Assembly: GCA_010909165.1 (NCBI GenBank)
Contig: VJWM01000221.1
Coordinates: forward strand, 186,001-250,000
Origin: Anthoceros angustus
Taxonomy: Eukaryota; Streptophyta; Anthocerotopsida; Anthocerotales; Anthocerotaceae
Direction of reading: 5' to 3'
Length of the DNA: 64,000 bases
The notes beneath the pieces are model-generated. The model was not told the origin of the DNA, ran no database searches, and saw only the letters and a list, made by a program, of their open reading frames with translations. A program made the position numbers and the translations under genes. Each line of letters starts with the position of its first letter. The stretch's first letter is position 1. Of this stretch, positions 35,001-52,173 are shown piece after piece.

Positions 35001-35343
35001 AGCGGGCCTCAGGCGCTACATTCCATAGCTGCAAGCTCAATCCAGCAAGAGCAGTTCTGATTCCACTGGATCTGAGCCAAATTCCAGGCCTGCACCCACG
35101 ATCCCTGATCTCCTCCAGCTGCCTGTCCCTTGAAGGTGACCTCGAACGACTCCGTGAGCCAGCCAGATGGCAAGCCTCCAGACGAGGCAGACCCTGCACG
35201 TTTCTGATTCTTGCAGGTCTCTGAGAGGTGGATCAGTGTAAGCCATCCATGTACATGTGGGATGGATTTCAGCAAGCACATTCACCCCGAAAGCGGTTTT
35301 CTCTGGCATGATCCCTTGAGCACTGGCTAGTTCTTCTTCACTC
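35001..35343. other. 3' flank of the second PPR-DYW gene
   Basis: Sequence from about 35290 resembles the downstream flank of the first PPR locus. A minus-strand frame (35281-35009) is open but matches no family I can name with confidence. Confidence 0.4.
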
Positions 35344-38300
35344 TCACGGTCGACCCTTACAACTGCAAGAACCAGCGGTGAATCGATGCACACGGTACCC
35401 ATCCCTTACAACAATGTTTCTCTGTTCAAGCCTTGACATGATCTCTGTGGAACTGTGGCAGTCACTGCACATGCGTAGATTCTTCGTTACCACCAGGGGC
35501 GTCCCACTCGGAGTGTTCAAGAGACCAAATGCCAGAGCTAGCTTCTCGGCGTGCCCACAAAGTGCATCCTCCTTTTCCTTCTCATCCACTGGCTTCAACA
35601 CCAACTTTGTGTGAGGTACATGGCCTCCTTCCTGCTTCAGACGTGCATTCGTGCTCTCTACCTTAAGGGCAATATCCTCTCTCTTTTCTCCCACCACAAA
35701 TCTATGTATCTGCTTATTCACTTCGATGGTCGTAACTGCAGGCTTCTTGTTAGCCCCTGCCGCCCTTCTCTGTGTTTCAATCCTATCAACATCGGTCCAC
35801 CTACCTGCATCTGCATAGGCATTGGCCATGAGCACATACGCAGACGCATCCAGGGGGTCCAGCCTAACAATGCTTTCAAAACACCACATCGCCCTCTCTA
35901 TATCCCCGTGACATTTGCAGGCATTCAACAAAGACCTCAAGCCCACAACATTACTTTGGCCCTCACATGATGATAGCATCTTGACTGCCTCATCTAAATG
36001 GCCTGCCCGCCCGAATAGATCAATCATGCAACTGTAGTGCTCAAGGGTAGGTCTGATACCATGCTGTTCAACCATGGAATCAAAGAGCTTGCGACCCTCG
36101 TGGACCAGTCCCTCATGACTGCATGCTACTAGAAGGCAAGTAAAAGTAGGACCATCAGGCTGAATACCGGCAACTAACATCTCCTCAAAACAAGCTAGTG
36201 CTCTGTGACCATCATCACAAGAACCATACCCAGATATCAGGGCATTCCATGTCACCACATCCTTTGTGGTCAAGCTGTCAAAACCCGGCGGGCATCTTCC
36301 AGTTCACCACATTTTGCATACATGTCCACCAGGCAGTTGCCCAACACTACGTTATCCAGCAGTCCTCTTTCAACAATCTGTGAGTTGCCTGCCCTTCTGT
36401 AAGGCACCAGTGCTTGCACAGGCCTTCAGAAGGCAAGCAAAAGTAACATGGTCAGCCAAAATCAGGCCCTCCTGCTCCATTTGTCCATACAACAAGCCTC
36501 TTGGCCGAGTCCTTGCTGTGCATACCCAGCTAATCAGGGCATTCCATGTCACCACATCCTTTGTGGCAAGCTGTCAAAACCTGGCGCATCTTCCAGTTCA
36601 CCACATTTTGCATACATGTCCACCAGGCAGTTGCCCACCATGTTATCCAGCAGTCCTCTTCCACAATCTGTGAGTGCAATGCCTGCCCTTCTGTAAGGCA
36701 CCAGTGCTTGCACAGGCCTTCAGAAGGCAAGCAAAAGTAACATGGTCAGCCAAAATCAGGCCCTCCTGCTCCATTTGTCCATACACAAGAAGTGCCTCTG
36801 CCGAGCCCTTGCTGTGCATACCCAGCAATCAGGGCATCCATGTCACCACATCCTTTGTGGCCAAGCTGTCAAAACCTGGCGTGCATCTTCCAGTTCACCA
36901 CATTTTGCATACATGTCCACCAGGCAGTTGCCCAACACTACGTTATCCAGCAGTCCTCTTCAACAATCTGTGAGTGCAGCTGCCCTTCTGTGGCACCAGT
37001 GCTTGCACAGGCCTTCAGAAGGCAAAAGTAAAATGGTCAGCCAAAATCAGGCCCTCCTGCTCCATTTGTCCAAACAGAACAAGCGCCTCTTGGCCGAGTC
37101 CTTGCTGTGCATACCCAGCTATCAGGGCATTCCATGTCACGACATCCTTTGTGGCCAAGCTGTCAAAAACCTGGCGTGCATCTTCCAGTTCACCACATTT
37201 TGCATACATGTCCACCAGGCAGTTGCCCACCAGTATGTTATCCAGCTGTCCTCGTTCCACAATCTGTGAGTGCAGATGCCTGCCCTTCTGTAAGGCACCA
37301 GCGCTTGCACAGGCCTTCAGAAGGCAAGCAAAAGTAACGTGGTCAGCCACAATCAGCCCCTCCTGCTCCATTCGTTCATACACAACAAGCGCCTCTTGCC
37401 CGAGCCCTTGCTGTGCATACCCAGAAATCAGGGCCGTCCATGTCACCACATCCTTTTTGGCCAAGCTTTCAAAAACCTGGCGAGCATCTTTCACTTCTCC
37501 ACATTTTGCATACATGTGTACCAGGGAGTTGCCCACGACTACGTTATCCATCAGTCCTCTTTCAACAATCTGTGAGTGCAACTGCCTGCCCTTCTGTACG
37601 GCACCAGTGCTTGCACAGGCCTTCAGAAGGAAAGCAAAAGTAACATGGTTAGCCAAAATCAGCCCCTCCTGCTCCATTTGTCCATACACAACAAGAGCCT
37701 CATGTTCGAGCCCTTGCTGAGAATACCCAGCAATCAGCACCGTCCATGTCACCACATCCTTCGTGGCCATGCTGTCAAAAACCTGGCGTGCATCTTTCAG
37801 TTTGCCACATTTTGCATACATGTCCACCAGGCAGTTGCCAACAAACAAGTTAGTAGGAATGCCACTCTGCACCACATCACAATGCACTTTTCTGCCAGAT
37901 TCCAAGTCCGCGGCTGATGCACAAGCCTGAAGGGCAGCTACAAAGACGTGAGCATCTGCCTTCACTCCTGACCTCCGCATCTCATGGTACAGTTGCACGG
38001 CCTCATTAGACTTCCCATGCTTAGCGTACGCGGAGATTATGGAAGACCACATGAAGGCATCCGGCTTTCCCACCCTGGTGAGCACATCCATGGCCTCCTC
38101 TAGCCTCCCTCCACATGCATACATGCGCAAGATATGGTTCCCTAAGTATGCATCCGACTCATACCCAAGTTTCACACTGAGGTCATGAACTCGTCGCCCC
38201 GCAACCAAATCCTTCTTAGCTGTACACAGTTTCAGCACGGTGCAAAACAGAGATTGAGAAATAGCAGAGTCTGTCTGCGCCAGAGACTCCAGGGCTCCAA

Positions 38301-38835
38301 CTGCCTCAGAAAGCTTCCCCTGCTGACATAACATGCTCACAGTTCCAGCCGTTACGACGCCCATTCCCCATCCTGTACGCCTGCCAGGTTCAGGCTTATC
38401 TGGAGACCTGGACTTAGAAGGAGACGCACCATGACCCATCTGCATATCCAAAGAAACGAGCTGCACATCAACCCAAGCTGGCTTGAGCCTGCTGTTTAAC
38501 CACAGGACCTCGCCGGACCCCTTACGCCGGAAGTCGGGCGAACGGGAGCTCGTCTTATCTCGTCTGTTATCCCACCACACGGTAGGATCCAGAAAGAATT
38601 GTTGCCACAAGTGCTCCTGTTCCTGGCGACGACCGTCGCTGAAAAATCCTTCCCCATCCACAGATTTTGAGGGAAGTGGGAGTGCTGGGCTCCTTACACT
38701 GCTGCACCTGGAGCCTGGGTTGTTTGCCAGAGGTTGATTCCCTGAGGTGAGATGAGCTGGAGCTCCTGGTAGAATCCCTGTACACACACCAATTTGATGG
38801 GTCCACAACGGGTCCGGTTGCCATGCTGTGGCCAT
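35344..38835 (-). pseudogene. PLS-type PPR-DYW gene with one N-terminal WWDNR (PDF) motif; frame-broken in the array
   Basis: ATG 38835 opens a 606-codon frame with a single PDF motif (WWDNRR, DFRRKGSGEVLWL, PAWVDVQL) and PPR units up to about 37020. Between 37030 and 36280 at least ten small indels break the frame (for example gtcaaaacctgg for gtcaaaaacctgg, and an extra a at 36531). From 36273 to the stop at 35344 the frame is open again through the last PPRs, E and E+ motifs and a complete DYW-type deaminase (HAEKLALAFGL, CSDCH, CSCKGRP). It is a paralogue of the 22-28 kb locus, same strand, about 7.4 kb upstream of it in transcription order. Predicted role is organellar RNA editing, with GRP suggesting the U-to-C type. 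It may be functional if the indels are consensus errors, so the pseudogene label is provisional. Confidence 0.8.
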
Positions 38836-39147
38836 CGTTCAGGGACCGCTGTCCGAACATGGGTCTGACAACAGACTACGGCAGGATGCCCAGGAACTTG
38901 AATGCAATCAAGACTGTTAAGCATTGTTTGTACCACTATCAAGGAATCTCACGTAGAAAGACATTCCCATAACATATTCGAACCGCAGTGATCCAGTCCC
39001 TAGCATTCCAAGCTAACCAACCTCCCACGATCGAAACGACCTTCCCTAAAGGAACACACTTTGCAGGGAACTGAGTCATTTCTGCGTAAATCTCCCGCCC
39101 CTTGCAGGATTAGTCCATGATCATCGGGCACACGGGAGGGCGGCAAA
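38836..39147. other. divergent intergenic region
   Basis: About 310 bp between the start of the minus-strand PPR gene and the start of the plus-strand U11/U12-35K gene. It must contain both promoters. No motif stands out. Confidence 0.5.
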
Positions 39148-41142
39148 ATGGTGCAGGCCAGTCCGAATGCTGTCTTCTACGCGACGAACTACCACCCCAT
39201 CCAGGCTGGAAGTATCGATGGGACAGATATTGTTCCGCATGACAACGCTGTGCACCGTGCACTGATTGCCTCCACCACTGGGCTTTGTAGGTATTTGATT
39301 TCATGCTGCAGTGATACGAGGCAGTGACATGACCTGGTGGAGTTGGTTGTGTGGTACGATCCTAATGAGGAGAGTCATGCTGTCTTTTTTTCTTTCCTCG
39401 AACAGACGATCCAACAGGAGATGTCAAGGCGGAAGGGGATCCTTATTGTACAGTTTTTGTGGGGCGTCTGTCTGGCTCAACCAGTGAGAGCACACTACAT
39501 GAGGTTCGAGCCGGTGTACGGGCCTTGTGTGTATTTTTGTACCTTACGGCCAGGCCTTCAGAAAGGGTGGTATGGCTCAAGGCTGTTGGGAACTGAAAGG
39601 TTCTTCTGACTGGTGCAGGCCATGAGCAAGTATGGGCGAATCAGGAGACTCAGGATTGTGCGCAATATTGGTTGGTTCTTGCTGTGTTTGTTTGGTGGTT
39701 GTTGTGTACATTTTTCATGCTTACGTTTTGAGTTTGAGAGGAATTTTTGCAGTTTGTCTAGTGAGCGAGACCTCTTTCCATCAGGCAAGCAACTGCCCCT
39801 AGGTTTTCAGTTTTTTACACCATGTTCGACTACTTGCAGTGACTGGTGCTTCTGAAGGATATGCGTTTGTGGAGTATGAGAATGAGAAGGAGATGCTGAA
39901 GGCGTACGAGGTAAGTCTCTCCAGTCGCCGGCTGCCTGCCAAGTGCAATTTGTGCTGTTGTCTTTGGAGCCCTTGTGAGGACTTTGCTCTGTCTTCTTTA
40001 CAGGGTGCTCACATGAGCAGTGTTGATGGGCACACAGTTCTTGTTGACTACAACCGGCAGCAACTGATGCCTGGTTGGATCCCACGTCGATTCGGTGAGT
40101 ATATGGCTCTGCAGTTCAGAGGCGTGCAGCATTTGTGAGGGAGTGTGTAAGTTTTGAGTGATTCAATATTGTGCAGGTGGAGGATTTGGGGGCAGAAAAG
40201 AATCAGGACAGCTGCGGTTTGGGGGTCGAGAGCGCCCCTTTCGAGCTCCTTTGTACGTCATGGCCTGTTTTTTTTTTGTGCTGTGGACTGGAGAAGAGGG
40301 TCCAATAATTTTCAGTGACCCCGTGAAGGCTTTTAAGTTTCCATGCAAGTACCAATTGTGTAGGGCCGTGATCACTCGGTGTTACTATTGTCAATTTGTG
40401 CAGGCGTGCTATTCCACATGCAGAGTTGGAAAAGCTAGGCATTCCTTTGCCTCCGGAAGGCAATTATATGGCTCGATATCAGGTATTCGCAGTCAAGCTT
40501 CTCAGTGTAGTTGTTTAATTCTGTGACTTCCATTAAGCTAAATTGGTTTGAAGCTTGAGTGGAAACCTGAGCTTTTGGTGTGCATGTCCTCAGATCCCTG
40601 CGCCGCCCAGACGACCAGCACAAAAATTGGATGATCGTAAGCACAGGGGCTCCTATTCTCCAAATGTTCCCTCTGGCCAGGTATCAGACAATAGGTTCAG
40701 AGAACTAAAGCCATTCAGAAGAGGATCAGAGACATCCGCGGCAATGCCCTGGTCCCGTGATTCTCCTCCAGCTGAATACAGAAGAGGGCGAGATTCAGAG
40801 GTGGGCTTGCCAAGAGACTTGAGAGAGGGCGGCATCCACAGGGAAGGCACCAGGAGTTCAGATATGAGGAGAAGCTCTGGAAGGCAGCATGCAGGGGATC
40901 ATGGTAGATCATTTCCAGGGTCTAGTCAGCCTGAAGAGCAAGTACGGAGAGGTGAAGAACGTGATCATCAGGAACGCATTTCCGAAAAAGATAGACATAG
41001 GAGGTGGGATGGAGATGACAGAGCTCACAAGCAATCCAGAAAGCATTCAAGGCATCAGGAGGGATACAGATACAGCCAAAAATTGGACAGTGAAGATATT
41101 GAGCAGGACAGAGGCAGACCAAGGAAGAGGGACCACAAATAG
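39148..41142 (+). CDS. SNRNP35: U11/U12 snRNP 35 kDa protein, 8 exons, about 384 aa
   Basis: Exons: 39148-39286, 39406-39503, 39619-39670, 39840-39910, 40004-40094, 40177-40252, 40404-40482, 40594-41142. The N-terminus [20 protein letters not shown] and the post-RRM block [39 protein letters not shown] are diagnostic of U11/U12-35K. One RRM (about 60-138) has RNP2 VFVGRL (63-68) and RNP1 EGYAFVEY (102-109). The protein belongs to the minor spliceosome U11/U12 di-snRNP and resembles U1-70K. The tail from residue 203 is 182 residues rich in Arg, Asp, Glu and Ser (RD/RS-like), with no second domain. Exon 1 is cut at GTAGGT so that the join gives GLYDP. Confidence 0.95.
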
Positions 41143-42299
41143 ACAGTATAGCTTGTCCTGACGTCTTATGAAACAAAACTTCTCTGGCAAGTGCAACCGT
41201 CAGTGTAACATCACCAAGAGTGGGTGTGTTGGATGCATGCATCAGGCATCACTTGTGAAGGCTGGAAGGAGTGAATCTGTTTTGGTCACTCGTTTACAAT
41301 TTCATGCTCTTAGTTGTCTATGTTCTGTCTGTTTGATGCCGAGGCATGTGGTCCTAGTTAGCAGTCAACTGTGCACCAACATAGTAGCTGTCGATGTTTC
41401 GTATGCCGACTGCATGACTACTGCAATTGGGGGGGCCTGAAAGGCTGCTGTGAAGAATGCGAGCGAAAAAATTGCCTTGCTGTACAAACGAGTTAGAACT
41501 GGGAGTTCTGTTGGGAATGCAGACTGACTTACCTTCATGTTTAATTGTGTGTGCAGTATGGAGTCCAAGATCCAGTGACTTTCAGGGCCACCTCCTCCGA
41601 GCGATGGAGTTGTTTCGCAACAACATGCAATTCTCACACTTCCTTTGCAGCTGGGAGCCTCGAGCCAGCAGGTGCATCCCTCCCGACAAAGCAATTTCCA
41701 AATTGCTTTTGTTTTTTTGGTTTGCTGAAATAATTTGCTTTTGTCACTGCCCAATGCTGAGAACGATCCAGGCTAAACACTAACCCAGTTTCGCGTAGTG
41801 GGAGTCCTTTGTCTTGCACTATGTGGAGCAACCAGGAGGATGGTTCTACCTGTCATGCAACATTGGCCTGCCCCCTAAGACCATGTGCATGTGTGGATAC
41901 CTGAACATTTTCTTTAGACTTCATCTAGATGGACGAATGATTTGGTCCTGCCACAGTAGCGGTTACTCTACAAGTGGTTCACGGTGAGGCAGCGAGAGAC
42001 TTGGATGGATTTTTCCTGACCTCAACCTATCATTGAAAGAGGGGAGGATATACCTTCAGGCAGTGCTGGGTATTTCTACAGGTAGTTAGGACATTTAAGC
42101 CTGCAAGCGACAAAGCTTGCAAGGGATGATAACGGACAGCCAAGAAGCTTGGAAGCATTCAAACTCTCCTCAGCAGAATGGAATGTTGAATGCAAAGCAT
42201 GTTGAATGAAGAAAGCCAAACTAGCTCGGGATGAGCACTTGCCATCTGATCCCCAGCCTGAATGGGAGCCTTGCTCAAAATGAGCGATGTATTCATAAG
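41143..42299. other. 3' flank of U11/U12-35K, no gene
   Basis: The first few hundred bases are likely 3' UTR. No other frame is conserved. Confidence 0.4.
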
Positions 42300-42479
42300 T
42301 TGAACCCCAACTTTGCCCAAGCTTTGCTCAGAATGGGCGATGTACTCGGATATTGAACAGATCGGTTATAAAATGAGATCCAGGATGGGTATGGACTGGG
42401 GCACTTGTTCATCCTCAATGTCTCTAACTTTGCATCATGCAAAGATCCACTCACAAAGCGTTTGCATATACTTATACGT

Positions 42480-42700
42480 GAAGTATATATACGTGTGCAC
42501 GGAATAGGTGGCCATGAATCTTCATTATGATCATTATATACTTCACGAAGTATATATACGTGTGCACGGAATAGGTGGCCATGAATCTTCATTATGATCA
42601 TTATATACTTCACGGAAAGGGAATATGTGGCCATGAATATTCATTATGATCATTATATACTTCACGGAATGAGATGGCCATGAATCTTCAATATGATCAT
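42480..42700. repeat. about 50-67-bp tandem repeat, four units
   Basis: The phrase ggccatgaatcttcattatg with flanking gatcattatatacttcac recurs four times, starting near 42511, 42578, 42629 and 42674. The first two units also share aagtatatatacgtgtgcac. Confidence 0.85.
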
Positions 42701-42742
42701 GTACGTAGTTGTATCCATAGTCTTGCACATAAACTTCTTCCC

Positions 42743-42874
42743 GTGACCCATTGTGTGCATAGGCGTGACCCATTGTGTGCATAGGCGTGACCCATTGTGT
42801 GCATAGGCGTGACCCATTGTGTGCATAGGCGTGACCCATTGTGTGCATAGGCGTGACCCATTGTGTGCATAGGC
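42743..42874. repeat. 22-bp minisatellite, six units
   Basis: Unit gtgacccattgtgtgcatag plus gc is repeated six times without change except at the last unit. It lies inside the decayed UBX/UAS relative. Confidence 0.93.
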
Positions 42875-42929
42875 ATCACTCCACGGTTGTCCATGGGTGG
42901 CTTATACATAAGTTGCACTTCATGGTTGT

Positions 42930-43230
42930 TCATTGGTGGTTTCTTCACATGTTGCACTCCATAGTTGTTCATCTGTAGTTTCTTCACATGTTGCACTCCA
43001 TAGCTGTTCATCGGTGGTTTCTTCACATGTTGCACTCCATAGTTATTCATCTATGGTTTCTTCACATGGTTATTCATCGGTAGTCTCTTCACATGTTGCA
43101 CTCCATAGTTGTTCATCTATGGTTTCTTCACATGATGCACTCCATAGTTGTTCATCTATGGTTTCTTCACATGGTGCACACCATGGTTATTCATCGGTAG
43201 TTTTTTCATAAGTTCGAGTCCATGGTTATT
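42930..43230. repeat. 39-bp-class tandem repeat (decayed QPWS-type array)
   Basis: The phrases tcttcacatgttgcactccat and agttgttcatc alternate about eight times with variation. On the minus strand this gives NNHGVQHVKKP-type frames, the same alternative frame seen in the 57-bp array at 31 kb. Confidence 0.8.
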
Positions 43231-43479
43231 CATCGGTGGCTTCTTCAGGAATTTCGACTTCACTCCACTTCATTGCCTTGGTCATCGATGGCTTCTTCAG
43301 GAGTTTCGACTCCACTCCACTTCATTGCCTTGGTTATTGATTCACTTGACAATACATTGTCTATGGTTGGGTTCCATGTTGAAGCAAGGAAGACCATGGA
43401 TACTACATGAGGTTATGAAAAAAGGTAAGCAATCTCTTCGAGGTGGTGGAAAAAGTTTCTCGTGCGATGCGGAACATCT

Positions 43480-44000
43480 GGTTATTGGGTCGGGCCAGAA
43501 GCCAGGAACCTGCTCCTTTCTCCAAGCAAGAGTGGAGGCGAGCTCGAGTGGACTTGGGGGAATGGTGGAATCTTGGAGAAGGGCTAGCTACGCCTACCCA
43601 TAATGCTTCTCTAGGAGGGATGCTTAAAGCCTGCGTAGCCCAACCTCGGGGAGCAAGAAAAAATGATGCAAGGCGACCCTAGCCTTAGAGGACAAAGATC
43701 CCCTGGTCAACCTTAAGGACGCCTGCAAGGGGAAAACTCCCACCTCAACACCTGAGACGAAGGCCTCCACGGTGTGTGAATCCCATAATAAGATATGGGA
43801 GGCCAGAATGGGGGTAGAGAGGGCCCAGCTCAAGAAGAGAGCCGCCGGCATAGAGGCCTCCGTGGCCACACTGTGGTCACGCCTGCAGCCTCGCCGGATC
43901 CCGGCAGCACACTCGAAGGTGCCTGGGCCGACGATGTCGCCCAACGCCTGCATAATCTGTTTGTCAAAATACCTCATGCTAGATAAGAAAACCGGAGAGG
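43480..44000 (+). repeat. dispersed repeat, copy 2 (unknown element)
   Basis: Same orientation as the copy at 33290-33880. It shares the block ACKGK..TSTPETKAS, then EAR.GVERAQL..RAAG.EAS, and an ICLSKYL..DKK-like end matching LSKYLKLDKK in the other copy. Identity is moderate with several indels. Confidence 0.6.
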
Positions 44001-45922
44001 GAAGAACTTTTCGGAGAAGATACCTTGGCCGGCGCGCATAGCAGAAAGAGAGGATCCCAAATGGCACTTTGTATCCAAAATTCGAAATGCTTTTGTTAGA
44101 GCGGCTTAATCTTTACTCTGAGATTTTGTCTCTTTTCCGGATCCAATTATTGCCAGAGTATGCTTGAAATGAATATGAGAATTCAGAACTCTCACTACAT
44201 CCAACTTTTCAACCTCCCAAATGTTTAACTATACTTGATACCACTAGTCTCTAGGCTAGATTCAAAATAGCGGTAAACCTTCCCTACTCTTTTCCGACCT
44301 AGTTTATGAGTCCCATGATAGAAATTCCCTCCTTGTCGAGTTGAATAACATTCTTCTTCTTTTTCTATAGACCTCTTACATCATGGACATATGTAGAGGA
44401 AATAATAATTAATAAATTTACTATAATATTTATTTTTAATTAGATAATAGTAAATTAATACAATCTACAAATATATCACAAATAATAATGACCCTCATCA
44501 AGGGATGGTTTGTAATAGTGCCAATCATGTTGCGGAATCTGCCAGCCACGATATCGTAACATGAAAAGAATACTGTTCAAGTACTTTGTACAAAAGAGGC
44601 TTTTTTATGACAAGCTATACAAAACAGGCTCTCTAAGAGTAAGCTGACGTATGCATGGAAAAATTGAACTCAATTGGTGTGATGCTCAATCCAAAGAATC
44701 TTCCATTGTATATTATATGAGAGACTGGTACATAGTTTTTGAGTTTAGACCGGGGCGGGAGGCGGCAACGGCGTTGGATATGTCGGTCCTGGAGGGATGG
44801 CGAAGGAAGTGGTGATAATGGCGTGGTGGCAGGAACATGAACATGTTTGGCGCCACCGATTCAAACCGCAACCCGCGCCACGGCGACCGGTCCGTTGGGG
44901 CACACTCAAAAAATGGGGCCGCCGCGCCCGGCCCCCGGCCTACATCTGCCTGCCCCTTCCGAGGGTCTGGGCGCGCCACTCGGGGCAGCGCTAGACCGGG
45001 CGGTGCGTCCCCTGTTCCATCCACCCATCGTCATCCAGTCCCCGCTTTTGCTGTTGCTGTTGCTGTTGCGGGGCGCGCCGGTTTCCCATGTGCCACACTC
45101 AAAGGCTTGCTTGGTTGCTTTTAGTATCATGCATCCCTCATACATCCGGGTACCCATGCATCCATCCACCCTTTTCGTTCGTCCTTTTGTCGTGCCTTGT
45201 TTGGGAAGTTGTGACTCCAGCCGGAGGCCGAGGCCGAGGCAGAGCTAGGCCTTCTTTCCGTCTTTCCTTCCTTGCTTCCTCCCTTTGGTTCCTGGCGACC
45301 CGTCCCGGTCCCGTCCTGTCCCTCCGCTGCTGCCTCTGACGGGGGGTCGCCTCCTCTCTCTCATTTGTCCGCCCTGCCTGCCTGCCGCGCCTGCGCCTGC
45401 GCCTGCGCCTGCGGCGCCCGGCTCGGCTCCCATTTTGTGATGAGACGGAAGCGGAGCAGCAGCAGCGGCCGCCCCTCGCTTCCCGCGCTCGCCTGAATTC
45501 TTTGCACCCCGGCAATGCGCCTGCGTCCATCGCCGCCGTGCGCGCCTGCGTCCGAGCCTCGGGTTGATGCCTTCTCCGCCTGCAGCGCTGCACAAATGGC
45601 TCTGCAGCAGGGGCGGGGGGACTGCGCCGGATCGCTGATCGGCTAGCGGACTGCACTGCACAGCACAGCACAGCGCAGCGCAGCGCAGCACCCGATCCGG
45701 CGCCTCCGGCACTTGCTATCCGGCTGCCGTTCTCCGCTGTGCTTGCTTGTTCCGAGAGTGAGTCTTTTGCTTTACGCCTGCCCCTGCTCCTGCTCCCGGT
45801 GTCCTCCTCCTCGTCAGAGTGATAGATCCTTCAGCGGGAAGAAGAATTGTGTTGTGTTGTGTTGTGTGCTGTGCTGTGCACGTGCCTGTCCTCCTGCTGC
45901 CGTGTCGCCGTCCCGGGTCTGA

Positions 45923-45953
<31 letters not shown>

Positions 45954-46280
45954 CGTGCCGTCGGTCCCGTCTGCCTGCCGAGCAGGAATGCGCGTCCATG
46001 CGTCGATCCGGGCCTGAGGCGTGCGCGCCAGCGCTTAGATCGGCGCCGGCCGGGGGTGTGGAAGGAGGGAGTGCGGGGAGGCGGAATTGACGAGGCCGGG
46101 GCGGTGTGGCGCGGGGCCGAATTCAGGACAGGGGATGCTGACATTGCTGCCGGAGGCCGAGGCCGCGCAGGGAGGGTTCCCGGGCTCTGCTGGCCTGCTA
46201 ACGGCATCTGCTGGCGCCGGATTTAGGGACCGGGTGCCAGGAGGGGAGGAGGACTCGGGTGCCTGAAGGTGAGCTATGCA
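44001..46280. other. intergenic DNA and kinesin 5' region with microsatellites
   Basis: 44380-44480 is strongly A/T-rich. From 44730 the sequence turns GC-rich up to the kinesin start. It contains short repeats: gcctgc (45385-45412), gcagc/cagca (45650-45690), gtgtt (45850-45870) and tgcc (45923-45955). Long frames here come from base composition. This is probably the promoter and 5' UTR of the kinesin gene. Confidence 0.45.
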
Positions 46281-50974
<4,694 letters not shown>

Positions 50975-52173
50975 ACGAACACCTTATTTTGTGTTTTATT
51001 TTTGATAAGGGCTACCAAATGAACAGCTCTGGTAAAGTTGTTGCTGCAATGTGTCCACAACTCTCGCAAAGGGGGTTGGTCTTGTCAAAGTTTTTTGAGA
51101 GTCCTCCTGGCATCAAAATGTGTGCAAGCGTTGTCGGGTCTACTTGTAGCTCTACTTGGAGTTGCTTGATTGAGATATTCGAGCTGTAATCGGAAAGGTA
51201 TCCTGCCATGCTTGTTTAAGACTGAAAGGCATTCCTGGGTGATGTCTACTGGGGCAGTCATATGCTGTTGATAATGTGCACGTTATCACGGCTTGACTTC
51301 CCTCCGACCTTCGTGAAGTTGCTATTATTCTTTGGTGACTGTTTCTAGAGAGATCTCACATTTGGAAGTCTCGATGTACATTGCCCCTTCTTTTTTGGCA
51401 ACATATTCATTGAATAACATGCAAGTGAAAATATCTTCTGTGATTTGGGAGAATCTGTCCTTCTATTGCCTTGTTGTCGCGTCGACATGGCTCCCGGAGC
51501 TATGAACAACTAAATGGTCACAGGTATGGGTATGTGTGCAGCTCTTCCCAAGTACTCCCCCAAGTTATCCCAAAAGAAGAGTGACCACCCCTACCTGTCT
51601 TAAGAGACCCCCGAAAGCCTATCTTAACGATCGCAGGAAGATATGGTACGACTTGCCCAATTATCTGCACTTTAATCAAGTTCCGCAGTGCTGCTAGGCC
51701 TGAGAGTAGACAGGACCATAAAGCTTCCCTTGGTTCAAGTCATATGTATCAGCTTGTGTTGGAGCTTTATCCACGGGCCTTCATTTTCAGGACTCCCTGA
51801 AATGAATGCGTCAAGCTTTAATAGAGATGGTTTTCGTGTAACTGGATATTTCTGTGCGTAAGACGTGCACGACGGTTTCGGCGGCCTGGTGGCTCGGATT
51901 GACGAACCCAAATGCTTCATGGCTTGCAAAGCAAATGTCGCAGTAGGGCCGGAGGAAACCAGGCAGCGAAATGTGAACCCCCATGTCCACAGCATCTTAA
52001 TTGGAAGCCCTACTTCAAAACTGGACTTACGTGAAGCTACCAGGAGTGACTTGAGACTCAGGAAGACATATCGTCGTTACCTGAAGGGGAGTATCACTGC
52101 TCACCACTGCAAGCACAAGAAAAACTACACCGCCTACCAAGCCAAAACTGTGTGACCCCCGAAGAGGATCAAG
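50975..52173. other. convergent intergenic region, no gene
   Basis: Lies between the 3' ends of the kinesin (+) and elongase (-) genes. Small open frames near 51735-52155 on both strands show no conserved motif. Probably 3' UTRs and spacer. Confidence 0.4.

Larger units (their letters stand above)
42300..43400 (-). pseudogene. second, inverted relative of the UBX/UAS-repeat element
   Basis: Read on the minus strand, this holds decayed TPEEA.DDQ/NNHGVQ-type repeats (43400-42880), then EEVYVQDYGYNYVHDHIEDSWPSHS-like sequence (about 42750-42660). The latter matches EEAYTQDHEYDYAHVPYGGR and WPSHS at 31.5 kb. Further down, GSLHDAKLETLRMNK (about 42450-42405) matches GNLHDAKVEALRMDK of the UAS domain at 30.55 kb. 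Frames are broken throughout. The repeat unit has diverged and three new minisatellites grew inside it. Confidence 0.65.
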
